DNA from: CBFIHN01 sp965662575
GTDB lineage: Bacteria > Pseudomonadota > Gammaproteobacteria > Francisellales > CACEW01
Direction: 5' to 3'
Assembly: GCA_965662575.1 (NCBI GenBank)
Contig: CBFIHN010000058.1
Coordinates: forward strand, 1 to 5,879
Length of the DNA stretch: 5,879 bases
The first letter of the stretch is position 1. Each line of letters opens with the position of its first letter. The notes below the pieces were generated by a model, which had not been told where the DNA came from, made no database searches, and worked only from the letters and a program-made list of their open reading frames with translations. Shown one piece after another: positions 1 to 5,685 of this stretch. The translations under genes were made by a program, and so were the position numbers.

Positions 1-129
1 TTTTAAGCTTGCGCTTTTTGAGAGCTGCTTCAGCTCTTCGTCGATGAGTTCATCGAGCTCTATTTTTGGGAATTGAGTTTCAAGCGCGTACTCTAATCGT
101 TCAATTTGCTTTAGTTTGATTGAGGCCAT
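1..129 (-). CDS. Unrecognised protein, N-terminal 43 residues only
   Basis: An open frame starts at an ATG (129-127) and stays open to the left edge, so the gene is cut by the window. The start is supported by a Shine-Dalgarno-like AAGGTGAG a few bases upstream. The visible part begins MASIKLKQIERLEYALETQF and is highly charged. It reads as an amphipathic helix followed by an acidic stretch (IELDELIDEELKQL), with no signal peptide or membrane segment. Only 20 bp separate it from the 3' end of tRNA-Leu on the same strand, so it may be read through from the tRNA promoter, or its own promoter may lie inside the tRNA gene. I do not recognise the family. The tRNA-Leu/tig arrangement of some gammaproteobacteria came to mind, but this N-terminus does not look like trigger factor. 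Confidence 0.7.
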   Translation of the reverse strand, partial: MASIKLKQIERLEYALETQFPKIELDELIDEELKQLSKSASLK

Positions 130-149
130 ATCTCACCTTATGATTGATT

Positions 150-234
150 TGGTGCGAGAGGAGAGACTCGAACTCTCACGGGTTGCCCCACTGGAACCTA
201 AATCCAGCGCGTATACCAATTTCGCCACTCTCGC
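150..234 (-). tRNA. tRNA-Leu, anticodon UAG
   Basis: This is a complete class II tRNA of 85 nt with the CCA end encoded. The acceptor arms GCGAGAG and CTCTCGC pair perfectly, followed by discriminator A and CCA. The anticodon stem-loop is CTGGA-TTTAGGT-TCCAG, giving anticodon TAG (complement at 198-200) for CUN leucine codons. A long variable arm built on GGGG/CCC is present, as expected for leucine. The T arm is AGAG-TTCGAGT-CTCT. All stems look intact, so the gene should be functional. Confidence 0.97.
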
Positions 235-245
235 TAATGCTGACA

Positions 246-274
246 ATCATAGCAGAAAATGAATTTGAAACCAA
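246..274 (-). promoter_or_regulatory. Candidate sigma-70 promoter of tRNA-Leu
   Basis: On the minus strand TTGGTT (274-269) is followed by a 17-bp spacer and TATGAT (251-246). The -10 matches the consensus at five of six positions and the -35 at three of six. Transcription would start near 239, a few bases before the mature tRNA 5' end at 234. This fits a short leader removed by RNase P. It is a prediction from sequence only. Confidence 0.5.
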
Positions 275-279
275 TATTG

Positions 280-411
280 CTAAGAGCTCCGTGTAGGGAG
301 AAAGTAAACTCCCCCTAATTTCTCATCACAATTAACCTGGCGATGTTTTTGTAAATTCGTCACATAAGTCCAACCATGATCACGAGTTGCCTTAGCTGCT
401 TGTAAAATGCT
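280..411 (-). pseudogene. Possible 3' remnant of an unidentified gene
   Basis: Read on the minus strand, 411 to 280 encodes 43 residues ending in TAG. The composition looks protein-like: it begins SILQAAKATRDHGWTYV and later has DEKLGGVYFLP. There is no plausible start codon near its beginning, because the frame is closed by a TAA at 414-412, inside the TTTAT repeat beside the 416-447 palindrome. A gene whose 5' part was destroyed by an insertion would look like this. It could also be chance, since a 43-codon open frame is not rare. I do not recognise the family. Confidence 0.25.
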
Positions 412-415
412 TTAT

Positions 416-447
416 GGGGCTGTTGCAAACCAGTTTGCAACAGCCTC
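416..447. repeat. Perfect inverted repeat resembling two fused IS ends
   Basis: GGCTGTTGCAAAC (418-430) and GTTTGCAACAGCC (433-445) are perfect 13-bp inverted arms around a 2-base centre. The unit 416-447 is bracketed by TTTAT at 411-415 and again at 448-452, like a target-site duplication. The left arm, GGGGCTGTTGCAAACCA, matches the terminus at 5785 in 15 of 17 positions, which supports a transposon-end origin over a plain transcription terminator. The loop is too tight for a good terminator hairpin, and the only U-rich tract (TCTTTAT) is on the plus strand, where no gene needs it. Confidence 0.6.
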
Positions 448-560
448 TTTATAGAGTGACTCTGCGCATTTTTGTGATGGCATTTATTGAGCAGGAAGTT
501 CAGGTCTCTTATCGTAAACAAACACACCAGGCGTTATTTGTTAGGCATGAAGCTCCTGTG

Positions 561-1859
561 TTATTCCACATTTTCCAAACTTAGGACACCTGCACCGTGG
601 TCATAGGAGAAAATCTCTGCATAGCGACCCCAGTCGATAATTGTATTGAGCACGCGTTCAGCCTCGCTATCAGTAAAGAACTCTTCCAGCTCCTTTTGAA
701 AGCGACCTTCAGAGGCGCGACCATTAGGTTTGTTATCTAGCACCTGTTTAATATGTCGAGCTAATGGAATATGCTCAAGCAACAATCGGGCAAATAAAAT
801 TTTCTTATCAGTAATATCTGCCTCTATTAATGCCAGGCCGTCTTGGGTCATAGCAATGTCACCCTCCGAAACTTTGGCAAGCTTCAGTGTCGATAGCGCT
901 TCGAGAACTGGGAATAAGTCATCAATATCTAGGCGTACCTCATCGGCTAAGTCAGGCAAGTCAATTGGGCCTTTTTGTTGTAGCTCATCGAGTGATTCCA
1001 ATAAGCCAATTAATTCGGCAACGCCGACTTCGGGTAGGCGGTAATCCAAATGATTCTGCGTTGTTGCTTTGGTTTTCTGTGATTTTTGTGCTCGAGTCAT
1101 GAGGGTATAGACATCATCGATAAGCTTTAATACTTCTGGATCCTGGCCATTACGGGGGTAGGGTAAGTCTACGTTAAGTTCACCCTTGATGGCGCCAGGA
1201 TTACTGCTAAAGACTAATATGCGGTCTGCAATTAAGACGGCTTCTTCGATATTGTGTGTGACAAATAAAATGCCTTTCATATGGTTGTTTTCAGGGTCTT
1301 CCCATAATTCCATTAAGTCATTGCGTAAACTGTCAGCAGTTAAAACGTCCAGTGCTGAGAAGGGTTCATCCATCAGTAATAAATCAGGTTTAACGACCAA
1401 AGCTCGGGCAAAGCCAACGCGTTGGCGCATCCCCCCCGAGAGCTCTCGCGGGTAGGCATTTTCAAAGCCATCCATGCCAATAATGTCAATGGCGTGCAGC
1501 GCACGACGTCGGCGTTCCTTGCGTGAAACACCTTGTGCTTCTAAGCCAAGCTCCACATTTTCTAATACCGTTAACCATGGCATCAACGCAAAACTTTGAA
1601 AAACCATTGAGATACCTGGAATTGGACCGCGGACAGGTCGATTGCGATACATTACCTCGCCAATGGTGGGGGCAGTGAGACCGGCTATAATACGTAGTAA
1701 AGTTGATTTTCCTGATCCTGACTTCCCAAGTAGGGCGACAATCTCTCCTTCTTTGATTTGCAAATCGACCTGATCGATCACCAGCAGGTCTTGCTTATCT
1801 GGGTTTTTGAAAGACTTTGTGATAGTTTTGACGTCGATTAAAGTAGGCGTATCAGACAT
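561..1859 (-). CDS. ABC transporter ATP-binding protein, nitrate/sulfonate/taurine type, with C-terminal AAA-associated domain
   Basis: This predicted 432-residue cytoplasmic ATPase would power import of a small anion or organic solute; the substrate is not readable from sequence. Residues 1-260 form a complete ABC domain: Walker A GKSGSGKS (45-52), Q-loop Gln88, signature LSGGMRQR (140-147), Walker B LLLMDEP (160-166), D-loop SALD (168-171) and switch His202. This domain resembles NrtD/SsuB/TauB proteins. The extra C-terminal part (about 275-425) fits the AAA-associated C-terminal domain (AAA_assoc_C, PF09821 as I recall), which explains a length well above the usual 250-270. I chose the ATG at 1859 (MSDTPTLIDV). 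An ATG at 1889/1892 overlaps a likely -10 element, and one at 1991 would overlap nth by 81 bp and add unrelated residues. No clear Shine-Dalgarno is seen. No permease or binding protein is adjacent. Confidence 0.9.
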   Translation of the reverse strand: MSDTPTLIDVKTITKSFKNPDKQDLLVIDQVDLQIKEGEIVALLGKSGSGKSTLLRIIAGLTAPTIGEVMYRNRPVRGPIPGISMVFQSFALMPWLTVLENVELGLEAQGVSRKERRRRALHAIDIIGMDGFENAYPRELSGGMRQRVGFARALVVKPDLLLMDEPFSALDVLTADSLRNDLMELWEDPENNHMKGILFVTHNIEEAVLIADRILVFSSNPGAIKGELNVDLPYPRNGQDPEVLKLIDDVYTLMTRAQKSQKTKATTQNHLDYRLPEVGVAELIGLLESLDELQQKGPIDLPDLADEVRLDIDDLFPVLEALSTLKLAKVSEGDIAMTQDGLALIEADITDKKILFARLLLEHIPLARHIKQVLDNKPNGRASEGRFQKELEEFFTDSEAERVLNTIIDWGRYAEIFSYDHGAGVLSLENVE

Positions 1860-1887
1860 GTCTGCAGTAAAAACGATTGATTGAACC

Positions 1888-1915
1888 ATCATACCGTAAG
1901 AGGGTAACCTTTGAA
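1888..1915 (-). promoter_or_regulatory. Candidate promoter of the ABC ATPase gene, overlapping the nth start
   Basis: On the minus strand TTCAAA (1915-1910, four of six) is followed by a 16-bp spacer and TATGAT (1893-1888, five of six). Transcription would start near 1881, leaving a leader of about 22 nt before the ATG at 1859. The -35 lies over the TTG start codon of the divergent nth gene (1911), so the two genes share their control region. I found no convincing plus-strand promoter for nth in the 51-bp gap; it may lie inside the ATPase gene. Confidence 0.35.
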
Positions 1916-2549
1916 TAGTTCTAAATGCCGTGAAATTTTTCAACGTTGGCAACAAGAGAATCCACACCCAACAACTGAGTTGCACTTTCATTCTAACTTT
2001 GAATTGTTAATTGCTGTTATGTTGTCGGCACAAGCAACCGATGTGAGTGTGAATAAAGTAACAGATAAACTTTATCCAGTGGCGAATAACCCACTAGCGA
2101 TTTTGGCGTTGGGTGAGACGAAACTACGCGACTACATCAAAAGTATTGGCTTATTTAAAACCAAGGCAGCGAATGTGATTAAAACCTGTCAGATATTGGT
2201 AGATAAACATCAAGGTCAAGTCCCAGATAATCGCCAAGACCTTGAAGCATTACCTGGTGTCGGGCGTAAGACTGCCAATGTTGTCTTGAATACAGCCTTT
2301 GGTCAGCCAACTATGGCGGTGGATACGCATATTTTTCGGATTAGCAACCGTATTGGTTTGGCTACAGGTAAGCATGTTTTAGAGGTGGAAAAAAAATTAT
2401 TGCAGGTGATTCCCGAAGAATTCAAAGTCGATGCTCACCATTGGTTAATTCTTCATGGGCGCTATGTCTGTATAGCTCGTAAGCCACGTTGTTCGAGTTG
2501 TCTGATTTCAGATCTTTGTGATTACCAGGAGAAGACCCATGATGAGTAA
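1911..2549 (+). CDS. nth: Endonuclease III (DNA glycosylase / AP lyase)
   Basis: Nth removes oxidised pyrimidines such as thymine glycol from DNA and nicks the abasic site by beta-elimination, in base excision repair. The 212-residue protein aligns along its whole length with E. coli Nth (211 residues, from memory). The helix-hairpin-helix LPGVGRKTA (114-122) contains catalytic Lys120, and catalytic Asp138 lies in VDTHIFR. The four cysteines of the [4Fe-4S] cluster are Cys187, Cys194, Cys197 and Cys203, in the standard C-X6-C-X2-C-X5-C spacing. Other hallmarks are LLIAVMLSAQATD and HHWLILHGRY. The start is a TTG with a GAGGG-type ribosome site just upstream; it gives an N-terminus matching E. 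coli in length, and no in-frame ATG serves before residue 37. In E. coli nth ends the rsx (rnf) operon; here an ABC ATPase diverges from it instead. Its 3' end overlaps the DUF1841 gene by 11 bp. Confidence 0.97.
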   Translation: MNSSKCREIFQRWQQENPHPTTELHFHSNFELLIAVMLSAQATDVSVNKVTDKLYPVANNPLAILALGETKLRDYIKSIGLFKTKAANVIKTCQILVDKHQGQVPDNRQDLEALPGVGRKTANVVLNTAFGQPTMAVDTHIFRISNRIGLATGKHVLEVEKKLLQVIPEEFKVDAHHWLILHGRYVCIARKPRCSSCLISDLCDYQEKTHDE

Positions 2550-2961
2550 CAGTCGTGATCAATTGCGTCAGTTATTTTTTGATGTGTGGCAGAAAGAAAA
2601 TGATCGCCAGCAATTGAGTGAGCTTGAGCAACAAATTAAACAGGTCATTGTTGAACATCCAGAGTATCATTATATCTTTGAAGATCGAGAGACATACCTT
2701 GATAAAGATTTTTCAGTACAATTAGGTGAAACTAATCCATTTTTGCATATGTCGCTGCACTTGACTGTACGTGACCAAATTAAAATTGACCAGCCAGTTG
2801 GTATGCGCCGTATTTACCAAAAACTGGTGATGAAGCTCAAAGCGCCACAGGAGGTTGAGCATCACATCATTGGCATACTGGCCGATGAGGTTTGGTTAAT
2901 GCAAAACCAACAGCGAGATTTTGATCAAGCTAGTTATATACAGCGGCTTGAAGGTTTATAG
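2539..2961 (+). CDS. DUF1841 family protein
   Basis: This predicted 140-residue soluble protein matches the proteobacterial DUF1841 family as I remember it; its function is not known to me. It looks all-helical, with no signal peptide or membrane segment. It has clustered, probably conserved histidines: HPEYH (40-44), NPFLHMSLH (66-74) and EVEHH (105-109), the last followed by DEVW (116-119). This would suit a metal-binding or catalytic helical bundle, but that is inference. The start is one of two tandem ATGs (2539 or 2542) behind a strong AGGAGA at 2527-2532; 2539 gives the better spacing of about 7 bases. A GTG at 2518 is also in frame but would sit before the ribosome site. The start lies inside the end of nth, so the two genes are probably co-transcribed and translationally coupled. 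Confidence 0.88.
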   Translation: MMSNSRDQLRQLFFDVWQKENDRQQLSELEQQIKQVIVEHPEYHYIFEDRETYLDKDFSVQLGETNPFLHMSLHLTVRDQIKIDQPVGMRRIYQKLVMKLKAPQEVEHHIIGILADEVWLMQNQQRDFDQASYIQRLEGL

Positions 2962-3022
2962 CATCAATGGGCTCACCAGAGCTTGCTGTTGCTATTAGTC
3001 ATGATGCCGCTGTCAGTGTGTT

Positions 3023-4252
3023 TTATGTGCCGAGTAATTGTCTGACTCTTAATGTTCCTTCAATCGTTTTTATTTGGGTGATGAGTGCACCTGATAAGTC
3101 ATCTGCTTCCATAATGACATAGCCAATATCATGAGCTGTTTGTAAATATTGTCCATTAATATTGACACCAGCATCAGAGAAAATTTGGTTGATTTGATTC
3201 ATGATGCCAGGGCGATTTTTGTGAACATGGAGTAGGCGCGCTTTGCTTTGTTGTTCTGGTAAGTTAACTTGGGGAAAATTTAAAGCTGATCGTGTTGAGC
3301 CATTGTCACTGTAACGAATAAGTTTTTCACTAACTTCAATTCCTATCCGTTGTTGTGCCTCAATGGTGCTGCCGCCAATATGTGGTGTGAGAATCACGTT
3401 GTTTAGGCCACGAAGTGGTGATTCAAATGGGTATTCATTTGAGCTGGGTTCGAGGGGGAAAACATCAATCGCAGCACCGGCAAGGTGTTGGGTTTTTAGT
3501 TGTTTGGTTAATGCGTTCAGATCCACCACTTGTCCACGTGAGGCATTGATTAAAATCGACCCGGGTTTCATTTTTTCCAGTTCTTCTGCTTGAATCATCT
3601 GGTGGGTTTGTGTGGTGCTGGGAACATGCAGGCTCACCACATCTGCAGTTGAAAGCAGCTCGTCTAGACGATTAACTGCTTGCGCATTACCTAACGGTAG
3701 TTTGGTCATAATATCATGATAAATAACACGCATACCCAGGTTCTCCGCCAACACACTCAGTTGAGAGCCAATATGGCCGTAACCAACAATACCCAAGGTT
3801 TTGCCACGGGTTTCAAATGCGGCCGTGGCACTCTTTTGCCAGATTCCTTGGTGGGCTAATGCACTTTTTTCTGGAATGCGACGCAATAACAAAATCATTT
3901 GTCCAAGGACTAATTCAGCAACACTGCGTGTATTGGCAAACGGCGCATTAAATACTGGAATAGCTCGTGCAGTTGCCATGTCCAAATGAACCTGGTTACT
4001 GCCAATACAGAAGCAACCAATAGCCATTAATTTGGGTAGTTTTGTTATAACCTCTGCTGTTAGCTGAGTGCGAGAACGTATGCCAATAATATGTGTGTCT
4101 TGGCATTGATCAATCAGTTCTTGGTTGCCAAGCGCATGATTAATCCGTTTGACTTGTGTATAACCTGCCTGATGGAAGCAAGTTTCTGCTGACGGATCAA
4201 TGCCTTCAAGTAAGGTAATTTGGATGTTATTTTTATCTAGAGAAAGGCTCAT
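3023..4252 (-). CDS. serA: D-3-phosphoglycerate dehydrogenase
   Basis: SerA oxidises 3-phosphoglycerate to 3-phosphohydroxypyruvate with NAD+, the first committed step of serine synthesis, in the cytoplasm. The 409-residue product matches the E. coli-type enzyme (410 residues, from memory). The substrate domain includes IGIRSRTQLT and CFCIGSNQV, and the NAD fold has GYGHIG (157-162) with Asp180 after the next strand. Catalytic residues are Arg239 (NASRG), Glu268 (FPLEP) and His291 (TPHIGGS). A C-terminal ACT domain runs from about 337 to 409. His344, Asn346 and Asn364, which I recall as contacting the inhibitor serine in E. coli, are all present, so feedback inhibition by serine is likely. 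The ATG at 4252 overlaps the stop codon of the DAHP synthase gene (ATGA), giving a coupled start with only a weak ribosome site. An ATG at 4327 would add 25 unrelated residues and is rejected. Confidence 0.97.
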   Translation of the reverse strand: MSLSLDKNNIQITLLEGIDPSAETCFHQAGYTQVKRINHALGNQELIDQCQDTHIIGIRSRTQLTAEVITKLPKLMAIGCFCIGSNQVHLDMATARAIPVFNAPFANTRSVAELVLGQMILLLRRIPEKSALAHQGIWQKSATAAFETRGKTLGIVGYGHIGSQLSVLAENLGMRVIYHDIMTKLPLGNAQAVNRLDELLSTADVVSLHVPSTTQTHQMIQAEELEKMKPGSILINASRGQVVDLNALTKQLKTQHLAGAAIDVFPLEPSSNEYPFESPLRGLNNVILTPHIGGSTIEAQQRIGIEVSEKLIRYSDNGSTRSALNFPQVNLPEQQSKARLLHVHKNRPGIMNQINQIFSDAGVNINGQYLQTAHDIGYVIMEADDLSGALITQIKTIEGTLRVRQLLGT

Positions 4253-5331
4253 GTGGTTGCTCGTCGTTGTTGTACTGCTTGGGCAAGTTGTTGTAATACC
4301 TCGATGGTTGTTTCCCATGAAATACACGCGTCGGTAATGCTCTGGCCGTAGGTCAGGGGTCGTTGGCTAATCGGTTGATTGCCTGCAGTGAGGTGACTTT
4401 CAAGCATAACGCCAGCAATGTGCTGATTGCCTTGGCGAATTTGCTCAGCAATATGCGCAGCAACAATCGGTTGTTTGCGATAGTCTTTTTCACTATTACC
4501 ATGGCTGCAGTCAACCACAAGTTTTTGCTTGAGATGAGCTTTTTCTAATAACTGGCAAGCATTGGTAATAGCGCTGCTATCATAATTAGGTCCAGATTTG
4601 CCACCGCGAAGGATGATGTGTGCATCATGATTGCCCTCGGTTTCAAATATCGCGGTATTCCCTTGCTTAGTGACAGATAAAAAATGATGACTAGCTTTAG
4701 CCGCCTTGACTGCATCAACTGCGACTTGGATATCGCCATTAGTCGCATTTTTGAAACCAATTGGCATGGAGAGGCCTGAGGCAAGTTCCCGGTGAATTTG
4801 GCTTTCAGTCGTGCGGGCACCAATAGCACCCCAGGCGATTAAATCAGCAATAAATTGTGGTGTGATCGTATCTAAAAATTCTGTCGCACAGGCAATACCC
4901 ATCGCCGATAATTGATCAAGTAGGTTCCGTGCTAAACGTAATCCTTTGTTAATTTCAAATTTGCCATTCAATGTCGGGTCATTGATAAAACCCTTCCAGC
5001 CGATGGTGGTACGTGGTTTCTCAAAATATACTCGCATGATGATACATAGATCTTGTGTCAGTTGCTTGCGGATTTTGCAAAGTCTCTCGCCATATTCTAG
5101 AGCGGCATCCATATCATGGATTGAACATGGTCCAGCAATAACCAGTAGCCTATCATCATGACCTTGGATAATCCGACTGGCTGCTAGGCGTGCTTCTTCA
5201 ACAATCTGTGAGGCCTGGTCGGTGACTGGTGTTTCTTCAACCATGATAATTGGCGGCACGAGTCCACGGCGCGATTTAATACGAATATTATCGGTACTGG
5301 AATAGCTATCATTATTGAGAATCGAGTCCAT
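4249..5331 (-). CDS. aroG: 3-deoxy-7-phosphoheptulonate (DAHP) synthase, type I
   Basis: The enzyme condenses phosphoenolpyruvate with erythrose 4-phosphate, the entry step of the shikimate pathway. The 360-residue product is close to E. coli AroF/AroG/AroH in length and sequence. Metal ligands are Cys69 (GPCSIHD), His277 (DCSHGNS), Glu311 (LESH) and Asp335 (ITDAC). Substrate-binding residues include Arg100, Lys105 and Arg107 in MRVYFEKPRT, Arg173 in GARTTES, Lys194 and Arg242. Which aromatic acid inhibits it is uncertain. The ITP stretch (156-158) and Ser219 match AroG (phenylalanine), Asn15 lines up with AroF Asn8 (tyrosine), and several stretches (ATEFLD, QFIADLI, PLTYGQSITD) read most like AroH. 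The symbol is therefore provisional as to paralogue. The ATG at 5331 lacks an obvious ribosome site but gives the family's usual N-terminus. It is the first gene of a two-gene unit with serA. Confidence 0.95.
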   Translation of the reverse strand: MDSILNNDSYSSTDNIRIKSRRGLVPPIIMVEETPVTDQASQIVEEARLAASRIIQGHDDRLLVIAGPCSIHDMDAALEYGERLCKIRKQLTQDLCIIMRVYFEKPRTTIGWKGFINDPTLNGKFEINKGLRLARNLLDQLSAMGIACATEFLDTITPQFIADLIAWGAIGARTTESQIHRELASGLSMPIGFKNATNGDIQVAVDAVKAAKASHHFLSVTKQGNTAIFETEGNHDAHIILRGGKSGPNYDSSAITNACQLLEKAHLKQKLVVDCSHGNSEKDYRKQPIVAAHIAEQIRQGNQHIAGVMLESHLTAGNQPISQRPLTYGQSITDACISWETTIEVLQQLAQAVQQRRATT

Positions 5332-5360
5332 AGCGTGTTTGTTGGTCTAGCTTTTAACCT

Positions 5361-5390
5361 ATGATAAGTGCAAGGGTGCATGAAGTGCAA
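5361..5390 (-). promoter_or_regulatory. Candidate proximal promoter of the DAHP synthase-serA unit
   Basis: On the minus strand TTGCAC (5390-5385) is followed by an 18-bp spacer and TATCAT (5366-5361). The -10 matches five of six consensus positions and the -35 only three. A start near 5354 would give a leader of about 22 nt before the ATG at 5331. The element is interleaved with GTGCA repeats, which could be repressor sites. It competes with the distal candidate at 5507-5535. Confidence 0.3.
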
Positions 5391-5391
5391 G
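5366..5391. repeat. GTGCA direct repeats upstream of the DAHP synthase gene
   Basis: AAGTGCAAG occurs exactly at 5366-5374 and again at 5383-5391. A third GTGCA lies between them at 5376-5380, so GTGCA starts at 5368, 5376 and 5385. A repeated 9-mer within 26 bases is unlikely by chance. The cluster covers the spacer and -35 of the proximal candidate promoter, a position typical of repressor binding. The repeats do not match the TyrR box or TrpR operator as I know them, so the regulator is not identified. Confidence 0.45.
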
Positions 5392-5506
5392 TTGTCTCCA
5401 TTATCTTGATATGTCTTATTTGTTGGGCAGTTGGTGATTAATAAGAAACCAATATTGGGTATTGTCGTTGGTGGGTGCTCTGAGAGATAAAATTTCAGCC
5501 AATTAA

Positions 5507-5535
5507 AGTATAGCATTTGACTAGTTTAATCCTAA
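5507..5535 (-). promoter_or_regulatory. Candidate distal promoter (extended -10) of the DAHP synthase-serA unit
   Basis: On the minus strand TGCTATACT (5515-5507) is an extended -10: TG, one base, then TATACT, five of six to consensus. The -35 position, TTAGGA (5535-5530), is poor, as tolerated when the -10 is extended. Transcription from about 5500 would give a leader near 170 nt. That leader contains a 7-bp stem (5414-5420 with 5440-5446) and the palindrome CCAATATTGG (5449-5458). I see no attenuator with a U-run. Confidence 0.45.
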
Positions 5536-5685
5536 GGTAATTGCTTTTTGTTGGAATTAATCTAGAACAGATCACAAGAAGAGTGAAACTTTGTCATGAA
5601 AGCTGTTATATAGCCCGTTATGGTTAGAGTTTGAGAGTGTATGAATAGATTTAGGAGGTGTATTTAATTGGTTGAGTAGCAGCCT

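Larger units (their letters stand above)
235..560. other. Gene-poor stretch between tRNA-Leu and the ABC ATPase
   Basis: These 326 bases hold the tRNA promoter (246-274), a short minus-strand open frame that may be a gene remnant (280-411), and a perfect inverted repeat (418-445) inside a 32-bp unit flanked by TTTAT. The stretch 453-560 shows no convincing gene. There is no clear rho-independent terminator for the ABC ATPase gene: the inverted repeat lacks a U-run in that direction. The mix of remnant and IS-like ends suggests a site of past insertion and decay. Confidence 0.6.

Noticed and set aside
414..584. 56-codon plus-strand open frame starting in the palindrome and ending inside the ABC ATPase 3' end
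   Set aside because: It has no ribosome site, begins in an IS-like repeat and overlaps a solid gene. Composition alone is not enough.
1860..1991. N-terminal extension of the ABC ATPase to an ATG at 1991
   Set aside because: It overlaps the certain nth coding sequence by 81 bp and adds residues unrelated to the family; the ABC domain fits a start at 1859.
2962..3022. Bidirectional terminator between the convergent DUF1841 and serA genes
   Set aside because: Only a 4-bp stem (GCTC/GAGC) and a distant 6-bp GCATCA/TGATGC pair are visible, without a hairpin plus U-run on either strand.
2967..3122. 51-codon plus-strand open frame after the DUF1841 gene
   Set aside because: Two thirds of it is antisense to the serA ACT domain, and it lacks a ribosome site.
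5445..5457. 13-mer GAAACCAATATTG shared with 267-279
   Set aside because: One shared 13-mer in about 5.9 kb of AT-rich DNA is within chance, and the flanks do not match.
5184..5516. Minus-strand frame beginning MLYFNWLKFYL, rich in Phe, Tyr and Trp, as an attenuator leader peptide before the DAHP synthase gene
   Set aside because: Its ATG overlaps the extended -10 TGCTATACT, so it would not be in the transcript. The frame does not stop before the gene but runs deep into it, and no terminator or antiterminator pair follows.
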